NCBI GenBank assembly: GCA_009602725.1
Contig: WELB01000007.1
Coordinates: 1,089,237-1,149,618 of the forward strand
Origin: Spirogloea muscicola
Lineage: Eukaryota; Streptophyta; Zygnematophyceae; Spirogloeales; Spirogloeaceae
Direction of reading: 5' to 3'
Length of the DNA: 60,382 nt
Shown here piece by piece: positions 41,042 to 50,779 of the stretch. Made by a program: the position numbers and the translations under genes. A model generated the notes under the pieces. That model was not told where the DNA came from. It did not search any database and saw only the letters and a list, made by a program, of their open reading frames with translations. The stretch's first letter is position 1; every line of letters begins with the position of its first letter.

Positions 41042-41380
41042 CGGGCCATGTAGAGACGGGGAAGGCGCGCGCGGTGCGCATGAAAGGGAAGGGTGGCCAA
41101 CTCAAAGCCAACACTCCGCTCATTTAGCGAGGGGGACGGTGAGAACACTGAGGGCCCGCCGGAGAGGGGGGGGACGGGGGGGCTGCAGAGGGGGAAATCA
41201 ATAAACGGTGGGGTTCCTGCAGGGTGGAGAAGCGGATAATGTGGACGACTGTGCCCGTCAACGCCGGCAACGGCCCCCCGACGCCGGCCTCGTCCGGCCG
41301 CCGTCCGGGCATTGTCCGGGTGGGCGGCGTAGAGGAAGGCGCGCGGTGCGCGTGATCGATGGAGTCGAGCCAGTGCATTG
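41042..41380. repeat. GCGC dispersed repeat copies upstream of H+-PPase
   Basis: Two copies of the GGCGCGCGGTGCGCATGA element lie at about 41058-41125 and 41333-41360. The first keeps its flank (GGGTGGCCAACTCAAAGCCAACACT). Other copies are at 4836, 6828, 24248 (reversed), 25768 (reversed), 28437 (reversed), 43915 and 44033. No coding capacity is visible. Confidence 0.7.
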
Positions 41381-41399
41381 CTTGCTCCCTTTGGCTCTT

Positions 41400-41660
41400 T
41401 GGGCGCGCACTTCTCTTTGGGCCTTGTCCATTCTTTTTGGGCTGGCCTTTCCCAGCGCTTTGCAGCTTTTGCCCCCGTTGGGGAAGCCACTTCTTTCCCA
41501 GCGCTTTAGGCCCTCCATCATTTGGCCCCTTCGAACCTTTGTCAACTCTTTTCGGGCTGGCTTTTCACAGCCCTTGCCCCCGTTGGAAGAGCCACTTTTT
41601 CTCCCAGCCCCTATCTTCTGTGGTAGATTTCTCACACCTATTGCTCCTCTATGAAGCAAA
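41400..41660 (+). mobile_element. Nested LINE 3' tails, plus orientation
   Basis: Two tails follow one another: CCATTCTTTTTGGGCTGGCC near 41430, and the GGCCCCTTCGAACC...GGGCTGGCTTTTCACAGCCC type near 41525-41585. Each keeps its stem-loop, and no ORF is attached. Confidence 0.7.
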
Positions 41661-42057
41661 TAGCTCTTCCAATTTACGGCGATGGCTCTAAGAGGCCAGC
41701 GCAATGGCATGTTCAAGGACTGAAAGGGCCGAAAGGTGCAAAAAGCATGGAACTACTCTTGTGCAGAAGCTACTGCGATGAAGGGGGCTAAACGGAAGCG
41801 GAACACAATGCTAAGACATAGATTGCTCTATCTGTATAGCAACGACAAGGGGACGGCTCCTCTCCCCTTCTTTTCCCTTTTGCTTTTGGAGTGAGAAGAA
41901 GCAGCTCTTCCAAAGCACGCGCTCCGCATGATATGGAAGGAAGGCCAGCCAATACACTGTTCAAGTGCAAACCATGGGGCTAACAAAGCGAAGCCCCACG
42001 CTAGGGAAGTACGAAGAACAACAAGCACAAAAAAGAAACGAAGCAGCTACGAAGCAC

Positions 42058-42400
42058 TTAGTAACCCCTGCTAAGCAGCCTCAGGTCAGAGAGACTGGGT
42101 TCCTGGAAGCGGGTCCCCAGGCCAGAGCCAGAGGCAGCAGCGAGGGCTCTGCCTGCACGCAGATGCAGCGCGCGGGCCATAGACCTCTGCAGCGAGACGG
42201 CCAAGCGCATGCGGTACACCTGCGCCAGCGACCCTGCTGCATGGGAGTCCACCGGCTCCCCATGGAAGCGGCGGACAATGGCGTGACGTGAGAGCTGGTT
42301 GAGCAGCTCGAGCCACCGAGCGCCCAACGCCCCGTGCGTATCGATGGCGAGCGGGAAGAACTCGTCTTCCCGCGGGTGATCTGCGTATTTTTAGCTCCTT
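42058..42400 (-). mobile_element. LINE ORF C-terminus, relatively long copy
   Basis: The minus frame from about 42400 reads KYADHPREDEFFPLAIDTHG, then ALGARWLELLNQLSRHA and SLAQVYRMRLAVSLQRSMAR, ending SDLRLLSRGY-stop at 42058. The PLAIDTHGALG pattern is the usual end region of algal/plant LINE reverse-transcriptase ORFs as I know them. The 3' side (41790-42057) includes tail and GCGC-type repeat sequence. The stretch upstream of 42400 is out of frame, so the copy is dead. Confidence 0.75.
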
Positions 42401-42989
42401 GGCCCGAGCGGCGCAGCCTACCGCATACCCAGCCTTAGTGGCACACTGGGTTGGGTGTGAGCGGTCATAGGAGTCAGTGGTCACACACTAGGGGGGGTGT
42501 AAGGAAGCAGGCGGAAAGCATGGCTGCAAGGGGGCTTTATTACGCACGAGAGAGCAAAAAAAAATTGGACAGGCTGACTTGGATAGCCAGATCACTTCTT
42601 AAATATTCAGTTCACACAACTCCATTCGACAGTACTTAGATATGTGTGTTTTAGCGCTTCTTGGCCCTTTCGGACCTCGTCAATGCTTGAAAGGTTCGGA
42701 GGGCCCAAAAAGCACGATGATTACTCTTTGTGACTTGTGCGAGTGGGCGCTGAAAAGGCTCTAGTCAGCAAGCTTCCACAGCCCTCGCACCTTTCGGAAG
42801 AGCTTACTTTCTCTTTCTTTTGGGCTGCCCCTCACAGCCATCGCCATATTCCGCAGAAGCCGTTTCATATGCCAGAGTCAGAAAAGGGGGCGATGTCTGT
42901 GAGAGGCCAGCAGCCGCCACGCAGCTGCGGGTGGCCCCTCCCACATACTCTCAGAGCACCTGCAGAAGCTCTTTGTGGAGAGGTACGAG

Positions 42990-43300
42990 ACGGACTTCCA
43001 AGCACTGCAAGTATGCCAGCTGCAAGTATTGCTCAAGACAATGCCCTAGCGAGCACACACGAGGTGCTCTACACCAGTACTCTGCATGCCCTCAGCAAGC
43101 CGAACGGGGGAGCCCGGCCCATCTTTATCAGTAGATTGCTGCCCGCCTGTTGAGGCGCACCCTGTGGCAGGGGACAGCCCCAGATGCACCTGGCGCCTCA
43201 CCTCAAATGGCGCAGGCCTGCCGATAATCAGCACAGCTGTGGTGCAGGATTGCAGGGCACCCTGGACCTGCACCTATGGTGGCGGAGCAATTGTAGCGGG
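42990..43300 (+). mobile_element. Possible LINE reverse-transcriptase domain scrap
   Basis: The plus frame reads STLHALSKPNGGARPIFISR and then stops. LSKPNGGARPI resembles the conserved K-P-(G/N)-G-x-R-P-I start of LINE RT domains. The rest of the domain is not recognisable. It is weak evidence on its own, but it sits among other LINE debris. Confidence 0.4.
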
Positions 43301-43649
43301 AGGCCTTCCCATCCACTGGCCTCTCCCAGCCACCGCCCTCTCTTGGAAGCGTCTCTCATCTTCCCATCCCTCCTGCCCAACTTATCTTTGGGCTGGCCTC
43401 TTATAGACCTTACTGAGATGACCTGTTTCTTCTTCTTCTTCTTCCGCCTTGGCTATGGCCAGCCCTGAGACCTACTTGGCAGACAGAGAGAGATGAGATA
43501 GTTCCTGCCGTCGACTACCGAAGAAGGGAACTTAAGGGAATCCGCTGGCTTCTTCTTAGTGCTAGCCCACAACCGCACTACGAAGGCCACCGCTGCTGCA
43601 CACCCTGGCATCCCCGTGCCTACCTTAACCTATAATACCAATCTGGTCC

Positions 43650-43880
43650 GGAAGCCAGACAATGTCCTGTCCTCTTTCACCACTCTCCAGCAGCAGTTGG
43701 CACGCCGGTGCAAAGCAAGCAGTTGGGACCGGTGGATGGACATGGGGAGATTCATGCGGGAGCAGGACACAAGACCCAGAGGCACGGAGCTCGAAGGAGT
43801 GCTTGTACCCTGCTTGCGGCGCCGCTGGTCGGCTTTGGAGGCACACTGCGAGAGAATGCGCGCAGTGCAAATGAATTAGT
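43650..43880 (-). mobile_element. LINE ORF-end fragment
   Basis: In the minus frame the order KADQRRRKQGT, PLGLVSCSRMNLPMS and HRSQLLALHRRA is the same as in the copy at 58961-59305 (QADQQRREQGT, FGLVSCNRMRLSMS, RSQAFALHRRA). The last codons are missing. A GCGC repeat (43857-43990) follows. Confidence 0.6.
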
Positions 43881-43914
43881 AGGGTGGCCAAAGCAAGCCA
43901 GTATTGTAAGAAGA

Positions 43915-44120
43915 GAGTAGGCGCGCAGTGCGCATGAAACGAAAGGCAGGCCAAATTAGCCAACACACTGTTCAGGCAAAAGCTAGGGCAAAAAGTGGGG
44001 CTACATCAACGAAGCTCTATGCAAATGGGGGGAAGGTGCGCGGTGCGCACGATATGGAAGGGACGCCAATTCAAGCCATAACGTTGTTCAGGCACAAATT
44101 AGTGCTAGGGGGGCTAAGGA
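43915..44120. repeat. Two GCGC dispersed repeats in tandem
   Basis: Copies at 43915-43995 and 44033-44110 share GCGC.GTGCGCA.GA, GGCCAA/GCCAATTCAAGCC and GTTCAGGCA. These define a unit of about 80-100 bp distinct from the LINE tail. Confidence 0.65.
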
Positions 44121-44221
44121 AACAGTGTGAATGCAGGCTGAAGAGTAAGAAGCACAAGAACGTCGTCCACCGACGCCCAGAGCCGAAGGAGGTTGAGGCA
44201 CGGTACGCACAAAATGACGGA

Positions 44222-44585
44222 CGGAGAAGTGCGCGCCCATAGAGAAGAGGGGCTGGCAAAGCCAGCCTAAAAAAGAATGGACAATGTCCAAAGCCAAAGA
44301 GGAGCCGGAAAAAGGACTACACTACAAAACACTGCAGAACACATAGACGATGCAGAGGGAAGCCCAGTACCCACGAGTGACCAACATCAGGTCTGAGTAG
44401 CTAGCTGCAAGGAAAGAGGCACTCCGCCGCGACCCAGAGGCGGCGGCCATAGCACGGCCTGCTCGCGTGTGGACGGCGTGGGCAAGGGAGCGTTGAAGCG
44501 ATACGGTCAGGCGCATGCGGAAGACTTGGGCGAGCGAACCGGCGGCGTTGAAGCCGGGCATCGCACCTGGCAGACCCGGCCGCCG
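44222..44585 (-). mobile_element. LINE ORF end with complete 3' tail
   Basis: The tail (GCGCGCCCATAGAGAAGAGG, stem-loop GGGCTGGCAAAGCCAGCC, AAAAAAGAATGGACAATGTCC) is at 44236-44290. It is followed by the ORF end SDLMLVTRGY-stop near 44370 and RMRLTVSLQRSLAHAVHTRA upstream. It is truncated at about 44585, directly against the GC-rich 5' region of the WD40 gene. Confidence 0.75.
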
Positions 44586-44920
44586 GACGGAGCGGGGCAA
44601 TGGTGCTCAGTCGAGGGTGCAACGGCCGCACGTTGCTCAAAGCCCCAGTTGCTGGCTAGTCTCTCGCCGCCTCCGTCTCCACCCCGGCGGTGGAGCCTCG
44701 CTCCCGCACGACGACCCACTCGTCGCCCCCATTGCGCGACGGAGCCCATCTTCTCACTCAGCGCCCGTCGGCAGGCTCCGCCACGGCCAGCCACCACCAG
44801 CCGAGGGCCTTCTGCCCCGTCCGCCGCCGCCCGCTGCCGCCGCGGCTGCTGCTCGCAAGCGCTGCCTGCTTGCCTGCGGCTCTCCTGCGGCGCGCCTCTG
44901 AGGCGGCGGGTGAGGCGCCG

Positions 44921-44960
<40 letters not shown>

Positions 44961-44993
44961 CAGAAGGGGGGGAGCTCTGTACCGGTTGCTGAG

Positions 44994-47900
44994 ATGGAGG
45001 TGCCTGAGGACGTTAGGCAGGAGGAGGAGGAGGAGGAGAGAGAGGGAGGAGCGGGAGACGAGGAGGAGGAGGAGGAGGAGGAGGAGGAGGAGGAGGAGGC
45101 GGACGAGGCGGAAGAGGAGGAGGATGGCGAGGGCGCGGAGGTGGTGATGGCCGCCGCCACGCCGCCGGTGGACGGCGACCACGCCGCGCTCGGCTACGAC
45201 TTCGCGGCCGACGAGGACCGCGACTCGGTAACGACGGCCGAGGCCTCCCCGGCCCACTGGCTTGCTGCGCCTAGGCGCCTCGGTTGAGAGCAGGGATGGC
45301 ATGGCCGCCCTGAAGGAGCTCAGCTCCAAGGCTGGCTGTCAGTTGACAGTGGCAGTGTTCAATGGCCTCCTGGATTGGCGCAGGCGGTCAGCGAGCACGA
45401 CACGAACGCGGCGCAGGCCCGGCAGGGCAAGGACATCCAGGGCATCCCGTGGGAGAGCCTGCACTTCACGCGCGACAAGTACCGCGAGAACCGGCTCCAG
45501 CAGTACAAGAACTACGAGAACCTGGACCACTCCCACGACCAGCTCGAGCGAGTGGGCCACCTACCTTCCCGTCATGGCATGCGGCTCTCGTTTCCTTAGC
45601 ACGTTCTTTGTGGGCCTTCTCTCGGTCCTTGTTGCTGCTCTGTGTCGCTGGCCTTGTCTTTGCTGCCGCTGCACCTTCGTCCACTGCTTGCCCAAGGGCT
45701 GGTCCTGCCCTCCAGTCCCTTGATACTCGCAATTGCCAGTAGCAGAGCATGCTTCGGTTGCGGTCATGACTCAGTGAGGGCGGTCTTTGTCCCACTTCAG
45801 GCTCCTGCTGATAGTGGTCTGCATCCTGTGCGGACGAGGGCTGAGCACCTGCTTTGGCCTTGATGTAATTGCAGGAGTGTAAACAAGTGCAGACAGGTGG
45901 CAAGTTCTACGATTTCCGTTACAACACGCGGTCGGTGAAGTCCACAATCGTCCACTTTCAGGTGAACAGCCTCTGACCATTGCAGAGCGTAGCACCAGAC
46001 CCCTTCTCTGGAAGCAGCCCCAGTTGTCAGCATTGCACAGATGAGAAATCCATGAGCTGTTGAGTCTGAGTAAGCCCTGGTCATTCGACCCCTACATACA
46101 ACCATTCTTATTTTCTTGTTGTCAAATTGTAGCTGCGCAACCTGGTATGGGCGACATCAAAGCACGACGTTTATGTCATGCATCAACACGTCATAAATCA
46201 TTGGTCACCAGTGAGCAGGAAATCCAAGGAAGTCCTCAATTTGGGCGGCACTGTTACACCCGCTCCTAACGTGAGTGTCATGCCTCGTCTGCGTGCCAAT
46301 AAACATTGTCTTTCTTGCAATCCAGGTCTGTTGTTCTTTAGCAGTATGACAGTCTGATTGCAGAGATTCTTCATGGAGTCATAGGCATTACCATTGTAAT
46401 TATGCAGGTAAGCATGCTAGTTCTTAACACTGTCTTACAATATCAACACCCTTAGACTACATACTGAAGGATGTCATAGCATTCTTTTGCTGCTTGCAGG
46501 CTGATAGGAGCCTTTGCCAGCAGAGGCTTGGTAAGGTGCAGATTAGTACCATGTGCGCACGACGAAACCTTCTGGTTGCTGGAGGGTTTCATGGAGAGAT
46601 GGTTTGCAAAGTATGTTCCAAGTTGCTCATCTTTGCAAGCTCATCATAACCTCTATGCCATGATCGACGAGCCTGCAGTCCTATGCTGCCTTCAGTGATG
46701 ACCAAAGTCTCTGTGATGACAATACTTTTGCAAGCCTCTACAAATTTCAAACTACTGACAAGTACACCCTTAACTTTGACTGGCAGAGGCTTGAGAGCCC
46801 AGGTGTCTCGTATTGCTCTAAGATTACGCATGACGAAAATGCTATCACAAATGCAATTGAGATTTTTGATTCTGTGAGGTAAGGATCCAGCTTAGAAGAA
46901 GGACCACTAAATGGCTGCAGCACTTGCGGCAACATATTGCCATGCTTGAGCAACATGTAAGCCCACATGATCATAACGTATTACACAGATTTTGTGGTCA
47001 AGTTGGGCAGACCTGCCTTTCACAGGTCAACTGTCTAACCACTGTATCAGGTGAGGCATGCACAATTAGGGATCTTCTTGTGACTAGTAGCTCAAGTGGA
47101 TCCTTGCTTGTTGCAATTATATCTTTTGCAGCAGTGGGATGAGAGTGATGAGCTCAAACAATGACTCAATGGTACGCGTATTTGATGGCGAAACATTCTG
47201 TACACTTCATCGCCACAAATTTCCTTGGCCAGTCAATGTGAGTATGCAGTTTTGGGTACTTTACAAAGCATATACATCTACTTATGACGAGCTTCATATT
47301 GGCTGCATATTACTGCTCTTGGAAGACTTCTCTCTTACTTGAATATGAGCTGCTGAGAAGCTGGATAGGAGCTGCTGCTGACCTGGGTCATGGTGCCATG
47401 CAGCACACCTCTGTTAGTCCAGATGGGAAGCTTGTGCTTGTTGTGGGCGACAATCCAGAGGGTCATCTTGCTGATAGTCAGACTGGCAAGGTGATGCTCT
47501 CAGTAACCCCTAGAAGAAGAAGAAAGAAGATGAGGCAAAGTCTCTCTCGGAGGAGAGCTGCAGGAGTCAGTGCCTAGGCATGATTCAAAATGTCCCTCTT
47601 GTATTGCTAAGTTCACATACTCAGAGAGCGAAAAATCCCAAGCCGCAAATTGCAAACGGTAGGCACATAATCTCTCTGTTCCCATGCTATTGATAAACAG
47701 ACGGTGGCTACCTTGGAGGGCCACCTTGATTATTCGTTCGCTTCAGGGTGGCACCCAGATGGACATATTTTCGCCACTGGCAATCAAGACATGACTTGCC
47801 GGTTGTGGGACCTACGTTTCCCAAGTGCAGCGTTTGCATCCCTGAAAGGCCGTATTGGGGCCATAAGGTCAATCAGGTTCACAACCGATGGCCGATTTAT

Positions 47901-48378
47901 GGCCATGGCGGAGCCTGCGGACTTCGTACATGTTTTTGACATCAAGCAGGTCGACTTCCTTGCTGTGTAGCCTTGCGGTTACTTTGTGAGCAGCATCGTG
48001 AAGCTATAAAGCTGCTGATGGATGCTCTCTCTCCTAGTGCTTTGCTTGGTAGTGCAGCTTCCAGTCTCATTACTAGTGGGACATGCTGGCTAGGCTTGAC
48101 TACCACAGTATCTGGGAGGCCAGCAGCATGCAGCAGAGGTATGCAACTTGACTGTTGGCAGGGGCAGTTGACGACCTCGAGTACTGACAGCAGGTCTGCT
48201 CAACACACTGCAGGGCTTTGCACGCAGTCAAGAGATTGACCTCTTTGGGGAGGTAGCTGGCATCTCCTTCAGTCCCGACTCCGAGGCGCTGTATGTAGGG
48301 GTGGCAGACCGCACGTATGGCTCATTGTTGGAGTTCAACCGCCGCCACAACTATACCTTCCGGGATTCTTTCATATGA
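44994..48378 (+). CDS. WD40-repeat protein (plant At1g36070/At3g13340-like family)
   Basis: Ten exons phase cleanly: 44994-45227, 45384-45551, 45875-45961, 46133-46270, 46500-46610, 46787-46878, 47132-47237, 47404-47490, 47701-47949 and 48214-48378. Exon 1 encodes a very acidic head with a Glu run (45015-45113). Then come GKDIQGIPWESLHFTRDKYR, RYNTRSVKSTIVHFQLRNLV, LLVAGGFHGEMVCK, HDENAITNAIEIFDS, SPDGKLVLVVGDNPEG, GHLDYSFASGWHPDGHIFAT, RFMAMAEPADFVHVFDIKQ and GVADRTYGSLLEF. These are hallmark stretches of a plant WD40 family whose members I recall but whose function is poorly known. The start is the ATG at 44994; the protein ends FRDSFI. Confidence 0.92.
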
Positions 48379-49445
48379 AGGAGTTTATTCTGAACTTGTG
48401 GTCACGGGCTGCCCTAGGCACTTACAGTGTAGTAGTGCAGGATCTCCGTCCGTAGTGGCCTCATTCACGCTGAGAGCAAAGGCAGTGAGCAGCAAACGGC
48501 AGATTGCAGTCTGAACTGTACACTGTGAAGTTGGTATTTGCATCTGCATATCTGGCCAAGTCGTCGTACGGCAAGCACGACCTCTTGGAGCATCATGACT
48601 CCTCTACTGCATTGGAGGACTATACTTGGAGGTTAGTACTGTGCATGGTCAGTTGCTCAGGAGATTGCTCATGGGTACGCCTCGGTGATGCCAAAGGCAG
48701 CTGGAGCTTCTCGGCGTTGCTTGGTCGGTGCAGCACATGCCTCTATCATGTGGTATGTAGGGCGTGCAACATGGGGGACTGAGGATTGTGGACAGTGGGA
48801 GGACGGTGCAACGGGAGGAGCGACGCAAGATGTGATGGACAAGATAGCCCGCAAGAGAGCAGCGGCTGGCAAGCTGATCATAAATGAAGTTAAATGAGCG
48901 CGCAGTGACATTGGACTAGCCAGATTCACGGTGGATGTGCCTGCGGGCAAGCTTCAGGTGGACTACGGTGCTGCAAGCTCAAAGTCCTGCCACCTCCATG
49001 AAGCTTAAAGTGAGGCAACTTCACAACTTTCGCTTGGACTCTCCCTGGGATCATAGATTGCAGGGAAAGCATGGTTGGCAGTAGTGATGGCAGTAGCTTG
49101 TGACATACAACGGACGACTGCTCAGGGCACTTGGCAATGATCTTATTAGCGTCCTGATATCTGTTGGCGTAAGCATCAGTCAATCATCAATCAGTTGCTC
49201 GACAGTACAAGGTGTTCGGTATCATCAGCAGATTTTCGTCCTGCTCGTAAGCCACAAGCTGCCCACCGACTGCCGCGGAACCAGTCGGGCCAGATGCTGG
49301 GGGAGGGAGGACTGTCAGTCGCCATGGAAAGAGCGCAGCAGCAGCAGATAGCGGGTCGAGGCCAAGGAGATCGAGCTCGAGGCGGGCCTGTGTCTAACGC
49401 CCATGTGTCTGCCGCATGCGCCTCGTGTGGCTTTCGCCAGAAGAA
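48379..49445. other. Intergenic region after the WD40 gene
   Basis: No gene is supported. A plus-strand frame at 48685-48897 ends MDKIARKRAAAGKLIINEVK and could be a small exon, but I see no start or splice context and no homology. AGTCGGGCCAGATGCTGG at 49284 repeats a string found at 6457. Confidence 0.4.
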
Positions 49446-50285
49446 AGTGCTCTCCTAGCGGAGGTAGAGGCTGGGAAAGGCCAGCCCAAAAAGGATAGAC
49501 AAGGTCCGAAGAGCCGAGAGGCGCCTAAAGCCACACAACTAGACACGAGACAACTGCAGAAGGAAGCCTAGTAACCACGGGTGAGCAGCAGCAAGTCGGA
49601 GAAACTCGCAGCTGGGGAAGAGGCACCCCGCCGAGAGCCAGATGGAGCAGCCATGGCGCGGTCTGCTCGCAAGTGAGAGAGAGAAGGGCTCGCCCATTGA
49701 GGATAGGGGCTGGGGAAAGCCAGCGCAGGAAAGAATGAGCGAAGTGCGAGAAGGGGCCAGGGGAAGCACTAAGGAAGACGAGCACGAGAAGAAGCTGAGC
49801 AGCTACGAAGCACTTAGTAACCCCTGCTAAGCAGAAAGTGGCACTCCCAATGGAGGCAAGGGCTGTGAAAAGCCAGCCCGGAAAAGAATTGACAAAGGTT
49901 CGAAGGGGCCAAATGATGGAGGGGCCTGAACAGCGCTAAGCAGCTACGAAGGGGCCTGAAGAAGCTATGTCAGAACGGGGGAGGATGGACCAGTCAGTAG
50001 TTACGAGTGAGGAGCCTCAAATCCGACAGACCAGCTGCCCCAGCGCTAAGCAGCCTCAGGTGGACTGCAGAAGTAGAGCGCGCCCATAGAAAAGAAAAAG
50101 CTGCAGAGAGCTGGAGAGAAGAGCGCGCCCTTAGAAAAGAGGGGCTGGCAAAGCCAGCCCAAAAAAGAATGGACAATGTCCAAAGCCAAAGCAAGAGGAG
50201 CCGGAGAAAGGACTACACTACAACATACTGCAGAACACAGAGACGATGCAGAGGAAAGCTCAGTACCCACGAGTGAGCTGGAGGA
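49446..50285 (-). mobile_element. Cluster of four nested LINE ends, minus orientation
   Basis: Successive tail-plus-ORF-end pieces lie at about 49446-49680 (ending SDLLLLTRGY), 49686-49832, 49833-50060 (ending LRLLTRNY) and 50070-50285 (ending LTRGY). The second copy is cut right after its ORF-end codons by the GTGGCACTCCCAATGGAGGC tail of the third. Each has a GGCTGG...CCAGCCC stem-loop. The last copy ends against the GC-rich 5' end of the PC-esterase gene. Confidence 0.7.
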
Positions 50286-50652
50286 GCGAGCTGCCGCTGC
50301 CTCCGGGCCACAGGCGCCAGTCGGGAGCGAGCGGCCGACGTCTCCGGGAGGCCGGCGGCCGCCACGGGCCGGCCGGCCACCCCCGGGCCGGGCGCCGCCG
50401 ACAAAACCCTCCGGGCCGCCAGCGTCGGGCGGCAGACCGTCCGGGAGGCCCGGCGGGGAATTCGGGCCCCGGGGTCGAGTCGGAAGTCCCCCGCGCTGGA
50501 CGCGCCGCCGACCCGGCGCCGAGCGCGCGGCCATGGCGGCGGCGGCGGTGGCGGCGGCGGCGGCGGGCACGCAAAAAGCTGGCTCCGATCCAGGTTCTTG
50601 AACCCTAGGGGTCGTGCAGGAAGCCCTTTTCCGGAGGCCTCCGAGAGCCGCC

Positions 50653-50688
50653 ATGGCGGCACCGGCGGCGGCGGGGGCGGCGGTGGCG

Positions 50689-50779
<91 letters not shown>

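Noticed and set aside
45015-45113. GAG trinucleotide repeat
   Set aside because: It is in frame within the acidic N-terminus of the WD40 protein, whose plant relatives also have acidic heads, so it is not an independent element.
48685-48897. 70-codon plus-strand frame ending KLIINEVK
   Set aside because: No homology, no splice context and low length. Left as an unsupported possibility inside the intergenic entry.
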